DNA of 64,000 bases from NCBI RefSeq assembly GCF_042643145.1, contig NZ_JBHRSA010000058.1, positions 1-64,000 of the forward strand, given 5' to 3'. The DNA is from Virgibacillus_O xinjiangensis (GTDB lineage: Bacteria; Bacillota; Bacilli; Bacillales; Amphibacillaceae). Below are positions 43,100-51,959 of the stretch, piece after piece (within the stretch, counting starts at the first letter, position 1; every line of letters begins with the position of its first letter). Position numbers and translations under genes: made by a program. Below the pieces are notes generated by a model, which saw nothing but the letters and a program-made list of their open reading frames with translations, made no database searches and was not told the origin of the DNA.

Positions 43100-44014
43100 A
43101 TGTCTTGGATTGTGAACAAAGAATCGAGTCAACAGGAGTTGGCACAGCAGTTTATTGACCTGATGGAAGCTCCATCCATTTTGAAAATACCGGGTGCACA
43201 TGACGGTATGGCGGGCCTGGTGGCGAGGAAAGTAGGATTTGAGGCCCTTTACCTATCAGGTGCTGCCTATACAGCGAGCCGCGGCATGCCCGACCTTGGA
43301 ATGATCTACTCGGATGAAGTCGCTGACAGGGCGAGGGAAATTGTACGAGCAGCCGATCTGCCACTGCTGGTAGATATTGATACAGGCTACGGTGGAGTGC
43401 TGAATGTGGCTAGAACCGCAAAAGAAATGGTGGAAGCACGTGTGGCGGCTGTGCAGATTGAAGACCAGGATCTTCCGAAGAAGTGCGGCCATCTTAATGG
43501 CAAGAAACTGATCAGTGCGGAGGAAATGGCGCAGAAAATCAAGACCATCAAGGAAATCGCCCCTACATTGGTGATTGTAGCAAGAACAGACGCGTTGTCC
43601 GTAGAAGGGAAGGAAGCAACAATTGACCGTATTCGGACCTACGTGGAAGCTGGTGCCGATGCCATATTTACAGAAGCCTTCACGAAGAAGGAAGACTTCC
43701 TGGAGATGAGTCAACTGGTATCCGTTCCACTGCTGGCCAATATGACGGAATTTGGGCGGACTCCGTATTATACAGCGGAGGAATTCGAGGAATTCGGCTA
43801 TCAGATGGTCATCTACCCGGTCACTTCTCTCCGGGTGGCAGCTAAAGCCTATGAAAAAGTATTCCAAGAAATTTACACCAATGGAAGCCAGAAAGGAATG
43901 CTAGATCAAATGCAAACACGGGAAGAATTATATGAAACCATTCATTACTACGAACACGAGGAGTTGGATGAGCGGATTTCGAAGACGGTTCTACCGCAGA
44001 TCATGGACGAATAG
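43100..44014 (+). CDS. Isocitrate lyase/PEP mutase superfamily lyase, PrpB-like
   Basis: A 304-residue TIM-barrel enzyme with the PrpB motif KKCGHLNGK (catalytic C129), VDIDTGYGG for magnesium binding, and ARTDALSVEGK. In PrpB the enzyme splits 2-methylisocitrate to pyruvate and succinate; related members are 2,3-dimethylmalate lyase and oxaloacetate decarboxylase. No prpC or prpD is next to it, and the neighbours are ring-cleavage genes, so it may cleave a branched 2-hydroxy diacid from this pathway. ATG 43100 follows AAAGGAGG. Confidence 0.82.
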   Translation: MSWIVNKESSQQELAQQFIDLMEAPSILKIPGAHDGMAGLVARKVGFEALYLSGAAYTASRGMPDLGMIYSDEVADRAREIVRAADLPLLVDIDTGYGGVLNVARTAKEMVEARVAAVQIEDQDLPKKCGHLNGKKLISAEEMAQKIKTIKEIAPTLVIVARTDALSVEGKEATIDRIRTYVEAGADAIFTEAFTKKEDFLEMSQLVSVPLLANMTEFGRTPYYTAEEFEEFGYQMVIYPVTSLRVAAKAYEKVFQEIYTNGSQKGMLDQMQTREELYETIHYYEHEELDERISKTVLPQIMDE

Positions 44015-44134
44015 TGCCGAAGAAGCAGGACATTGCTGACTGGATGTTGAATGAATACATTAGCAGCGCGTGACCTTGCCAGGAGAGGCAGCAGTCTCTC
44101 CCGGCCTGTAAGATGGAGGAGAGGATGAGGAGAA

Positions 44135-44995
44135 GTGAAGTTTTTTACATATTTTGAGGGGAAGGACCTGAAACCTGGAGTGAAGACGGCTGGAGGACTC
44201 TTGGATATCTCGGATATGGTGAAGGATATCAATGAGTTGATCCAGCTATATAATGATGAAGATAAATGGGCAGGATTTCAACATCGCCTCGAAGAAAAGG
44301 AAAGCGGGAAGGACGATTATCTCAATGAGACATCCATTCAATTCGGTCCATGTGAGGACAAGCCGGGGAAGATTATCTGTGTAGGGCTCAACTATCAAAG
44401 ACATGCGGATGAATCAGGTATGGAAGCGCCTGAAGTGCCGGTATTGTTCAATAAATATAATAATACGTTGGCCGGATCTGGTGAGGCCATCACCATTCCT
44501 GAGCATGCCAAGAAGATAGATTACGAGGCAGAGTTGGCATTGGTCATTGGAAAACAAGCGAAAAATGTGGACAAAGATGCAGCGGGGGACTATATCTTTG
44601 GGTACAGTTCTGCTAATGACTTATCCGCAAGGGATTTGCAATTCCAGACGAACCAGTGGCTGCTTGGCAAAAATTTGGACGGCTTCTGCCCATTGGGGCC
44701 GTATCTTGTTACAAAGGATGAAGTACCAAATGCGAATGCGCTCTCCATTAGCTGTAAAGTGAATGGGGAAGTCAGACAACAGTCGAACACAAGTGATATG
44801 ATCTTTGATTGTGAGGACATTGTCAGCTTCATTTCCCACCATATGACCCTGGAACCAGGCGATGTCATTTTAACAGGGACACCAGAGGGAGTCATTCTGG
44901 GGTATGAAGAAGACAAGAGAAATTGGCTGCGTGCCGGTGATGAAGTGATGGTAGAGATTGAAGGACTTGGCAAACTGCAGAATGTCCTGCAATAA
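44135..44995 (+). CDS. Fumarylacetoacetate hydrolase family protein
   Basis: A 286-residue FAH-fold enzyme. It has the conserved IICVGLNYQRHADE, VPVLFNKYNNTL, DYEAELALVIGK and GYSSANDLSARDLQ stretches with the metal-binding Glu/Asp residues. Family members hydrolyse fumarylpyruvate or acylpyruvates or act as 2-hydroxyhepta-diene-1,7-dioate isomerases in aromatic acid routes. Starts at GTG 44135 with GATGAGGAG upstream. Probably acts late in ring breakdown. Confidence 0.88.
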   Translation: MKFFTYFEGKDLKPGVKTAGGLLDISDMVKDINELIQLYNDEDKWAGFQHRLEEKESGKDDYLNETSIQFGPCEDKPGKIICVGLNYQRHADESGMEAPEVPVLFNKYNNTLAGSGEAITIPEHAKKIDYEAELALVIGKQAKNVDKDAAGDYIFGYSSANDLSARDLQFQTNQWLLGKNLDGFCPLGPYLVTKDEVPNANALSISCKVNGEVRQQSNTSDMIFDCEDIVSFISHHMTLEPGDVILTGTPEGVILGYEEDKRNWLRAGDEVMVEIEGLGKLQNVLQ

Positions 44996-45021
44996 ATGGA
45001 ATAGTCAACCTTCTAAATGGT

Positions 45022-45052
45022 AAGCTGCCGGGGATTCCCCGGCAGCTTTTTT
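45022..45052 (+). terminator. Terminator of the FAH gene
   Basis: A 12-bp stem AAGCTGCCGGGG / CCCCGGCAGCTT with an ATT loop and Ts. Confidence 0.92.
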
Positions 45053-45079
45053 AATTTGCAAAATAGGAGAAAAAAATTA

Positions 45080-45108
45080 TTGACAATTCATAAAATAAAA
45101 ACTAAAAT
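45080..45108 (+). promoter_or_regulatory. Promoter of the hydrolase-gntR-monooxygenase operon
   Basis: TTGACA, 17-bp spacer, TAAAAT: close to the housekeeping consensus. The leader to the ATG at 45311 is about 195 bases. Confidence 0.7.
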
Positions 45109-45174
45109 TATAGTCAGTAAATAGAAAGCGATTTCATAAAGAAAACAAAGACAAAAGTCCTTAATAAACAGAAT

Positions 45175-45209
45175 ACTAAAATTTCAATAATGAGAATTGA
45201 AATTTTAGT
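45175..45209 (+). promoter_or_regulatory. Large inverted repeat in the leader
   Basis: 14-bp perfect arms ACTAAAATTTCAAT (45175-45188) and ATTGAAATTTTAGT (45196-45209) around 7 bases. About 65 bases after the expected transcript start. Could be a roadblock operator or a leader RNA hairpin. Otherwise 44996-45310 has no gene. Confidence 0.6.
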
Positions 45210-45310
45210 CATAATTGGAGGTGGCAGATCGAGAGAATAGACGAGAGCCTATTCTAAGAGATGAAGACAGAAGGGTACACAGGAAATTGATCCAGGAAAG
45301 GAAGGTATGT

Positions 45311-46174
45311 ATGGCGGTAAAAACAGAAAGTATTGAAACAAAAATGGTTCAGACAGGTGATTACAAAACGTTCGTGATGGAAGGCGGCAAGCAGGAGAAA
45401 GGTACAGATACACTGATTTTCCTGCATGGCAGCGGACCAGGGGTGAGCGGGAAAAGCAACTGGCAGAAAGTTCTGCCGGAATTCACGGAGAACTTTCACG
45501 TCGTAGCGCCGGATATGTTCGGGTTCGGGCGTACGGAGCATCCAGAAAACCCTCCGACGAACGGAGTTGTATGGCTTCGGGAACGTGTCAATCAGGTGAT
45601 CAATTTAATGGATGAGATGAACATCGAAAAGGCTAACCTGGTAGGAAACTCTCTTGGAGGAGTCATTTCCCTGCATCTCCTCATGCATGCGCCAGAACGC
45701 TTCGGTAAGATCATTCTCATGGGAGCAGGCGGCGGATATTTCGAACCGACCCCTGAGTTGATGAAGTTACAGAACTTCCATAAGGACCCGGATCCAAAAG
45801 CCTTTGAAAATCTGTTGAGCTGGTTCCTCTATGATGAAAGCGTTCTGGAGGATGATTTGAAGGAAATCGTAGAAGAGAGGCTGGAGCTGTTCCTGCAGCC
45901 GGAAGTGCGCCGGTCCTATGAAGCTACTTTTACAGGAGCGACATTGTCTGATTTGGCCGTCCCGCCTTCCGCTTTCAAAAAGATGGACCATGAATTCTTG
46001 ATGATTCATGGCAAGGAAGACCGCTTTGTGCCACTGGAAAGCAGTCTTTATATGCTGGATTACCTGGAAAACTCCCAGCTGCATGTGTTCAAACGCTGTG
46101 GGCACTGGGCCCAAGTGGAACAGAGGGACAGGTTCATCAAACTCAGCAAAGACTTCTTCACCGGAGAACTGTAG
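45311..46174 (+). CDS. Alpha/beta hydrolase, meta-cleavage product hydrolase type, copy 1
   Basis: A 287-residue C-C bond hydrolase candidate of the BphD/DmpD/HsaD type. It has oxyanion motif HGSGPGVSGKSNW, nucleophile S114 in GNSLGG, D237 in HGKEDRFVP and H265 in RCGHWAQVE. These enzymes cleave the yellow ring-fission product of extradiol dioxygenases. ATG 45311 is chosen because GGAAAGGAAGG precedes it; the upstream in-frame codons are leader. Followed by gntR and the monooxygenase. A paralogue lies at 62238-63077. Confidence 0.88.
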   Translation: MAVKTESIETKMVQTGDYKTFVMEGGKQEKGTDTLIFLHGSGPGVSGKSNWQKVLPEFTENFHVVAPDMFGFGRTEHPENPPTNGVVWLRERVNQVINLMDEMNIEKANLVGNSLGGVISLHLLMHAPERFGKIILMGAGGGYFEPTPELMKLQNFHKDPDPKAFENLLSWFLYDESVLEDDLKEIVEERLELFLQPEVRRSYEATFTGATLSDLAVPPSAFKKMDHEFLMIHGKEDRFVPLESSLYMLDYLENSQLHVFKRCGHWAQVEQRDRFIKLSKDFFTGEL

Positions 46175-46246
46175 GCCATACTCGCGCTGCATCTCCTCCA
46201 TTTGCTAGAATAGTAAGATGATTACAAATGAGGGGACGATGGGGCA

Positions 46247-46885
46247 ATGAAAAAGGATCAAGCCTATAAATATATCAAACAACAAATAATGAATGGACAC
46301 TGGCATACAGACAGCGCGATCAATGTCCATCAGATCATGGAAGAATTGAGCATCAGCCGGACACCTGTGAATAAGGCACTCCGTCAGTTGGAGTATGAAG
46401 GGTTCCTGAACATCATTCCCCAGGTCGGAGTATTTGTGAAACGGCCGGATGAGCAGGAAGTTTATGAGCGGCTGCTCGTCTGCGTCCGGCTGGATGCCTA
46501 TATGACAGGAATTGGTGCTTCCAAGATCAGTGAGGAAAAAATCAGGGAGCTGGAAGAGCTCTTGGAGAAGATGGATGACCCGGGGATGGACAGTGACCAA
46601 TACGCCAAATTGAATGTGGATTTCCATTCCGCCATTATTTACTCCTCGGGTCTTGACTATATGATCAAGATGACCAAGCAGCTATGGGACTATCTGAATT
46701 ATGTAACGACTCCAACTGACTTGTTTATGGAAGAGGTACGCCGGAGATCACAAACAGAACATTGGATGATCCTGCAAACCTTGAAAGACAGGGATGTGGA
46801 GATGGCCACAAGGATAATGGAAAAGCATATGGGCAGGGTGGCAGAATTCGTGAAAGGTGCACTGGAAAATCTTCATACTACCTAA
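46247..46885 (+). CDS. GntR family regulator, FCD subfamily (third)
   Basis: A 212-residue regulator with winged helix (NVHQIMEELSISRTPVNKALRQLEYEGFL) and an FCD domain (YAKLNVDFHSAIIYSSGLDYM; VEMATRIMEKHMGR). ATG 46247 follows GAGGGGACGATGGGG. It lies between the hydrolase and the monooxygenase, 19 bp before the latter. It may repress this operon at the inverted repeat in the leader. Confidence 0.9.
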   Translation: MKKDQAYKYIKQQIMNGHWHTDSAINVHQIMEELSISRTPVNKALRQLEYEGFLNIIPQVGVFVKRPDEQEVYERLLVCVRLDAYMTGIGASKISEEKIRELEELLEKMDDPGMDSDQYAKLNVDFHSAIIYSSGLDYMIKMTKQLWDYLNYVTTPTDLFMEEVRRRSQTEHWMILQTLKDRDVEMATRIMEKHMGRVAEFVKGALENLHTT

Positions 46886-46904
46886 ATAATAGGAGGTTTT
46901 GTAT

Positions 46905-48095
46905 TTGAGCCAGGATACATTAGTGACAAGAGAGGAACTCGTCAGCCGGGCAAGCTCCCTTATACCAAACTTGAGAGAACGTGCGGAAGAAACCGAAAGA
47001 ATTGGCAGGATGCCGGAAGCAACGTTGGAAGAATTGACCAAAGAAGGGATCATCAAGGTGTTCCAGCCAAAAATCTATAATGGTTACCAGGAAAATATGC
47101 GGACATTTGTTGATGTGGTGACAGAGATCGGCCGTGGGTGCGGATCAACGGCATGGTTCGTCTCCCTGACCAATATCAGAAGCTTCATGGCGTCCTATGC
47201 ATTCGGCAAAAAAGCATTGGATGAGATATTCACCAAAGACAATCCAATCCTTGCTGGCAACTTCAAGCCGATAAAGATCGATATCGAAGAGACGGAAGGG
47301 GGATACTTCATCAAGGAAGCGCAGTGGCCGTTCGTATCTGGATGTCTGCATGCCGACTGGCTTTATTTCGGAGTACCGGTGGATGATGGTAATGGCGGAA
47401 AAGAAATGGCAATCATTATCGTTCCAAGAAAAGATGCGACTATCCTTGATGACTGGAATGTCATGGGGCTCAAGGGATCCGGAAGCAATAGTGTCCGCCT
47501 GGAAAATGTGTTTGTGCCAAAACACCGTGTCTCCCTTGACCGCCTGGCCAGCAAAGGACATTACACCGCACCGGAACTTAAGGACGTGCCTGTATACCGG
47601 ACACCATTTGTTCCTGCTCTGACGCTATCCATTGTGGCACCTGCTCTCGGGATGGCCAAGGCAGCAATGGATATCCATATGGAAAGAGTGATGAAAGCTG
47701 GGATCGGCAACACCTATTATTCCAAGCAATCAGAGGCGACTGTCACCCATTTCCAGATTGCCAATGCCCAGCTGAAAATAGATTCAGCAGAACTTCATCT
47801 TCACCGTGCCGTTGATATGATGGATTCCTTTGCAGAGCAAGGGAAAAAAATGGAGCAGGCAGATGTCGTCAAAGTCAAAGCTGATTTCGGATATGTCAAT
47901 CAATTGTGCAAGGAAGCAATTGATGAGCTTGTAGCTGGGGCTGGATCTATTTTTGCCTATAATAAGAACCCGCTGCAGCGAGTCTATAGAGACTATATGG
48001 CTTTTCACCTCCACGGCTTCATTACACCTTCAAGCTTGATCGAAACCTATGGAAGAGTATTATGTGACCAAGAACCAAATACGTATTTCCTCTAA
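46905..48095 (+). CDS. Flavin-dependent monooxygenase, oxygenase subunit (acyl-CoA dehydrogenase fold)
   Basis: A 396-residue group D flavoprotein of the HsaA/HpaB-type two-component phenol hydroxylases. Landmarks: IGRGCGSTAWFVS, WPFVSGCLHADWLYFG, MGLKGSGSNSVRLENVFVP and the C-terminal QRVYRDYMAFHLHGF. It would use reduced flavin supplied by the reductase at 51444 to add a hydroxyl next to a phenol OH, giving a catechol. TTG 46905 is chosen with AGGAGG 8 bases upstream. Ring-cleavage genes follow directly. Confidence 0.85.
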   Translation: MSQDTLVTREELVSRASSLIPNLRERAEETERIGRMPEATLEELTKEGIIKVFQPKIYNGYQENMRTFVDVVTEIGRGCGSTAWFVSLTNIRSFMASYAFGKKALDEIFTKDNPILAGNFKPIKIDIEETEGGYFIKEAQWPFVSGCLHADWLYFGVPVDDGNGGKEMAIIIVPRKDATILDDWNVMGLKGSGSNSVRLENVFVPKHRVSLDRLASKGHYTAPELKDVPVYRTPFVPALTLSIVAPALGMAKAAMDIHMERVMKAGIGNTYYSKQSEATVTHFQIANAQLKIDSAELHLHRAVDMMDSFAEQGKKMEQADVVKVKADFGYVNQLCKEAIDELVAGAGSIFAYNKNPLQRVYRDYMAFHLHGFITPSSLIETYGRVLCDQEPNTYFL

Positions 48096-48197
48096 GACCT
48101 ACACAACCGCTGGACTTCAACGAATTAGACCTTGATTTATCGGAATCTTCAAATAATATTTGTGTCAATGGAGACACATAAAACAGGAGGAAAAAAG

Positions 48198-49151
48198 ATG
48201 AATATACCAGAAATTGCCAAGCTGGGTCATGTCGCATTGGAAACAACGGATATGGAAAAATCCTTATGGTTCTTCAAAGAAGTCATCGGGTTGGAGGAGA
48301 CAGAAGAAGTGGACGGTGTCGTTTATCTCCGCGCATGGGGGGATTTCGAACACCACACGCTTTCTTTGAAGGAAGGGAAAGAACCACGGGTCGATCATAT
48401 CGGCTGGAAGGCAAAGCGAGCAGAAGATGTGGCACTCTTCGCCGAACTACTTGTGGAGACGGGAACAAATGTGGAATGGATCGAGCCTGGACAAGAGGCA
48501 GGACAGGGAAGCGCCATTCGATTCCAACTGCCAAGTGAACACACATTTGAAATCTATTTCGAGATGGAAAAAACAGCAGCAGATGACTCCCGTAAATCAA
48601 TTCTGAAGAACCAGACTTATCAATCCTGGCGCAAAGGGGTGTCTCCAAGAAGGATCGATCATGTAAACATCCTTACTTCGGTAGATGCAAAGGTGATTAC
48701 AGACTTCCTGGCCAATAAACTTGGTTTCAAGATGCGGGAGTATGTAAAGGCGCCGGATGAATCCCTGGTGGGAGCTTGGATGAGTGTGACCAACCTTGTC
48801 CATGATATCGCAGTAAGCCATGATCCTGAATCTCCGACACCAAATCAGATTCACCATATGTCCTATTGGCTAGATGACAGTCGTGATTTGCTGCGGGCAG
48901 CTGATATCCTTTCTGAAAACGGTATCAAGTTCGCCGGTCCGGGCAAGCATGGTATCTCCCAGGCCATGTACATTTACGTCATGGATCCGGGCAGCGGCAT
49001 GCGCGTGGAGTTGTTCACCGGAGGTTATCTCATTTTTGAACCTGATTGGGAGCCGATTGAGTGGACCATTGATGAGATGGATGTAGGGTTCACTGTCTGG
49101 GGCGTTCAGATGGATAATAAGCTGGAGAACAACCCGACGATCAAGGCATAA
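48198..49151 (+). CDS. Extradiol (catechol 2,3-type) dioxygenase, copy 1
   Basis: A 317-residue two-domain VOC enzyme resembling catechol 2,3-dioxygenases of Gram-positive bacteria (IAKLGHVALETTDMEKSLWF). Iron ligands of the type I extradiol pattern appear as H155 (RIDHVNI), H219/H220 (IHHMSYW) and E271 (RVELFTGG). It opens the catechol ring next to the hydroxyls. ATG 48198 follows CAGGAGG. Nearly full-length similarity to the copy at 53913-54866. Confidence 0.92.
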   Translation: MNIPEIAKLGHVALETTDMEKSLWFFKEVIGLEETEEVDGVVYLRAWGDFEHHTLSLKEGKEPRVDHIGWKAKRAEDVALFAELLVETGTNVEWIEPGQEAGQGSAIRFQLPSEHTFEIYFEMEKTAADDSRKSILKNQTYQSWRKGVSPRRIDHVNILTSVDAKVITDFLANKLGFKMREYVKAPDESLVGAWMSVTNLVHDIAVSHDPESPTPNQIHHMSYWLDDSRDLLRAADILSENGIKFAGPGKHGISQAMYIYVMDPGSGMRVELFTGGYLIFEPDWEPIEWTIDEMDVGFTVWGVQMDNKLENNPTIKA

Positions 49152-49173
49152 CCTCTTGGTACAGGACCATCAT

Positions 49174-49220
49174 AGCAGGAGGCTGTCCGCTGAACGGGCA
49201 GGCTCCTGCTTTCAATTTTG
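49174..49220 (+). terminator. Terminator of the monooxygenase-dioxygenase operon
   Basis: Stem AGCAGGAGGCTGTCCG / CGGGCAGGCTCCTGCT with wobbles and a short loop; T-rich tail TTTCAATTTTG. Confidence 0.7.
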
Positions 49221-49328
49221 TTTCCTCTTCTATTATGTCCCCGATGCTTAACTCTATATCTAAACAAGGAGACACAGCCCTGTGTTACCTATTAAAAATG
49301 TTCAAAATCAGATCAGGAGGTTGGTAGC

Positions 49329-51176
49329 ATGATCTCGGAAAAAAATGACCCTGTTTCCATAGAAGCAAAAACCGCCGAGCTGGAAGAAGGGACCAAGGAG
49401 ATCCTTTCCACGACGGAAGCATTTGGATTGCTGCGAAGGGAACTGATCGACAACCTGGGCGTAGATCGAGTGAAAGGCTTTCTGCTCCGTTATGGGTGGA
49501 GGCTTGGCGCACGGGATGCGGAGGAAGCCATGAAGAAAGATGATTCACTGGATTTCCTCCTTAAGCAGGCATCCCTTCTCCATTTGAATACAGGCCATGT
49601 GGGCGATATACAGTCGGAAAGACGGGTGGAAAGGGAAAATGACGACGATATCACTTCCTTTGAAGGGATCGGCAGGTGGATTGACTCCTTTGAAGCAAAG
49701 GAGCATATCAAGCATCACGGTGTTTCAGACAACCCTGTTTGCCATACATTGACTGGCTATGCCAATGGATATATGTCTACGGTGACTAGACAGAAAGTGT
49801 TGGTGGTGGAAACAAGTTGTGTTGGCAAGGGGGATGAAGAATGTATCTATGAAACGAAATTGCTGGATGACTGGGATTCCAAAACACAGCAGGAAAGAAA
49901 GTATTACGAAGAGAAGCCGATTGTGGAAGAGTTGGAATATACGTATGAACAGCTCCTGAAGGAACGGAATTATATTGACATGGTGGCGGATTTTCATAAG
50001 CGTCTGACAGAAAGTGTTTCCAATGGCAGCGGCCTGAAAGATATTGCAGACAGTGTCCATGACTCCCTGCATATCCCTGTGTCTATCGAAGACCTCAGCT
50101 TTGAGAATATATCCTTTTCAGGATTGGGTAAGGAAGAATTTTTACGCTTGGATAGCGAGTTCCAGGAAGAACTGGTAAGCAGGAAGAATGGACAGGCACT
50201 TCCTTGCTTCACCAAGACTAAGCAACTGGAAATGCCTGGCCATGTACGCCTGGTCAATCCTATCTTTCTGCAGAAAAAAGTGGTCGGATATTGCACTTTC
50301 GTCTATCCGGATTGCTTAGAGCGGAGTCCTGAACAGGATGTTCCATTTATTGAAAGGATGGCAAATGTGTGCTCTCTGATTCTGTTAAATGAAAAAACCA
50401 GCTTTGAAGCGTTGGAGAAGATGAAGGGAAACCTGCTGGAACAACTGCTGATGGGAGATTATGCAAGCAGGGATGAGATCATCAGCCGTGGACGTTACAT
50501 GAATTTTGATTTTGAGCAACCGTACTATATTGCCGTCATGAACAGTAATACGCAGGATCAGGAGCACGTGCTGGAAACCATTTCAAAATTCCTTGATATA
50601 CAAGGGCATAAAGCTCTTGTTGGCTTTTACGATAACCGGATCACCATGTATATTCCCTCAAGCACAAGGAAGAAAGCCGATGTCCTGAAGCTCCTTGAAA
50701 AGCTGCACCAGCATATGGAGCATGCTTTGCCTGACTTTTCCAGTAAGATTGCCATCAGCGATGAAGCGGAAGAAATTGGGGATATAGAGGAAAGCCGGGA
50801 GAAAGCGTTGATTACACTTAGAATGTCTGAGGGGTCAAAAATCGCTGATTATGAAGACCTTGGTATTCTAGGTGTACTCATCAATTCGAAAAACACCGGG
50901 ATCGTCAAGGAGATGGCCAAGAAAGAACTAGGTCCTCTGTTTGAAGCGGACAAAGAGAAAAACAATGAATTGACAAGGACATTATATGTGTTTCTCTCCA
51001 ATGGGGGCAACTTGCAGCAGACCATGGATGATCTTGCGCTGTCGATGAGTGGACTGACGTATAGGAAGAATAAGATAGAAAAATTGATTGGCAAGGATCT
51101 CCGTAATCCTGCGCAAAGTTATCAACTGCTTCTCATTCTTGATTCATTGATTGCGTTGAATGAACTTCAACTGTAA
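49329..51176 (+). CDS. XylR_N/V4R sensor fused to a PucR-type helix-turn-helix regulator
   Basis: A 615-residue putative activator. The N-terminal 190 residues look like the XylR_N plus V4R effector-binding module of aromatic-sensing regulators (GFLLRYGWRLGARDAEE; CHTLTGYANGYMSTVT; SCVGKGDEECIYETK). A short coiled coil (EELEYTYEQLLKERNYIDM) and a GAF/PucR-like middle follow. The C-terminus is a PucR/CdaR helix-turn-helix (LYVFLSNGGNLQQTMDDL, LTYRKNKIEKL). The AAA+ sigma-54 domain of true XylR/DmpR is absent. ATG 49329 follows AGGAGG. It probably senses a phenolic compound and activates the flanking operons. Confidence 0.83.
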   Translation: MISEKNDPVSIEAKTAELEEGTKEILSTTEAFGLLRRELIDNLGVDRVKGFLLRYGWRLGARDAEEAMKKDDSLDFLLKQASLLHLNTGHVGDIQSERRVERENDDDITSFEGIGRWIDSFEAKEHIKHHGVSDNPVCHTLTGYANGYMSTVTRQKVLVVETSCVGKGDEECIYETKLLDDWDSKTQQERKYYEEKPIVEELEYTYEQLLKERNYIDMVADFHKRLTESVSNGSGLKDIADSVHDSLHIPVSIEDLSFENISFSGLGKEEFLRLDSEFQEELVSRKNGQALPCFTKTKQLEMPGHVRLVNPIFLQKKVVGYCTFVYPDCLERSPEQDVPFIERMANVCSLILLNEKTSFEALEKMKGNLLEQLLMGDYASRDEIISRGRYMNFDFEQPYYIAVMNSNTQDQEHVLETISKFLDIQGHKALVGFYDNRITMYIPSSTRKKADVLKLLEKLHQHMEHALPDFSSKIAISDEAEEIGDIEESREKALITLRMSEGSKIADYEDLGILGVLINSKNTGIVKEMAKKELGPLFEADKEKNNELTRTLYVFLSNGGNLQQTMDDLALSMSGLTYRKNKIEKLIGKDLRNPAQSYQLLLILDSLIALNELQL

Positions 51177-51203
51177 TCATCCAGGTACCCCGATATTTTC
51201 GTA

Positions 51204-51286
51204 GGAAACCAATAAAATTTAACGGAAATTTCTGCGAAACACAACACTTTTTGTTCTAGAAAAGTGAGTATTTACTACGTAGAATA
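51204..51286 (+). promoter_or_regulatory. Bipartite promoter element, site A
   Basis: GGAAACCAATAAAATT (51204-51219), then TTCTAGAA (51254-51261), GTGAGTA and TAGAATA. GAAACC and TCTAGA start exactly 50 bp apart, as at site B (53775). Upstream of the reductase operon. Confidence 0.6.
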
Positions 51287-51443
51287 GAAAATAAGAAATA
51301 TAGTTAAACTTTTGGAAATATTCAATTGGGTTGTTGGCCGACAGGATGTTAGCAGCAAGTATATTTTTAGGAGGAAATGTTAGCGCTTTCCAAAATGGGA
51401 GTAGGATGTAGGAACCTATAAATTATGAAGGAGGAATTCTATC

Positions 51444-51926
51444 ATGGAAGATCGTCAGTTCCGTAACGCAATGGGGAAATTCGCAACAGGTGTCAATGTG
51501 ATAGCGACAGAGGTGGATGGAAAGGCTCATGGAATGACAGCAAATGCGTTCATGTCTGTATCTCTGGACCCGAAACTGGTTGTCATCTCTATCAAGGAGG
51601 ATGCCTCCATGCTGGATAAAATCAAACAGAGCCAAACATTTTCGGTGAGCATTCTATCTGCCGAACAGCAGAAGGAATCCATGATCTTTGCTGGACAGAT
51701 CGAGTATGATCAAGAATTCAAGTTCGATCAATTGGATGGTGTCCCTGTAGTGCCTAATTCTCTGGCGCAGATTTCCTGTGAAGTTTCAGGAGAACACGTG
51801 GAAGGCGACCACACATTATTCATGGGAAGAGTAACCGATATTAAATTGGAAGAAGGCGAACCGCTTATCTTCTCTTGCGGCAAATACCGCCGGCTGGAGG
51901 AATTGCAGGTAGAGACTTCTGTATAG
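51444..51926 (+). CDS. Flavin reductase of the two-component monooxygenase
   Basis: A 160-residue HpaC/HsaB-type NAD(P)H:flavin reductase (FRNAMGKFATGVNVIAT; HGMTANAFMSVSLDPKLV; EGDHTLFMGRVTDI). It supplies reduced FAD or FMN to the oxygenase at 46905, which sits in another operon. ATG 51444 follows GAAGGAGG. First gene of a three-gene operon with an FAD synthetase and a hydratase. Confidence 0.92.
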   Translation: MEDRQFRNAMGKFATGVNVIATEVDGKAHGMTANAFMSVSLDPKLVVISIKEDASMLDKIKQSQTFSVSILSAEQQKESMIFAGQIEYDQEFKFDQLDGVPVVPNSLAQISCEVSGEHVEGDHTLFMGRVTDIKLEEGEPLIFSCGKYRRLEELQVETSV

Positions 51927-51959
51927 ATGATAGAATCTGACCGGAGGGAGTGCGAATAA

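Noticed and set aside
43100..44014. Calling the gene prpB of the methylcitrate cycle
   Set aside because: The active-site motif fits, but prpC and prpD are not adjacent, so a role in the methylcitrate cycle is not supported.
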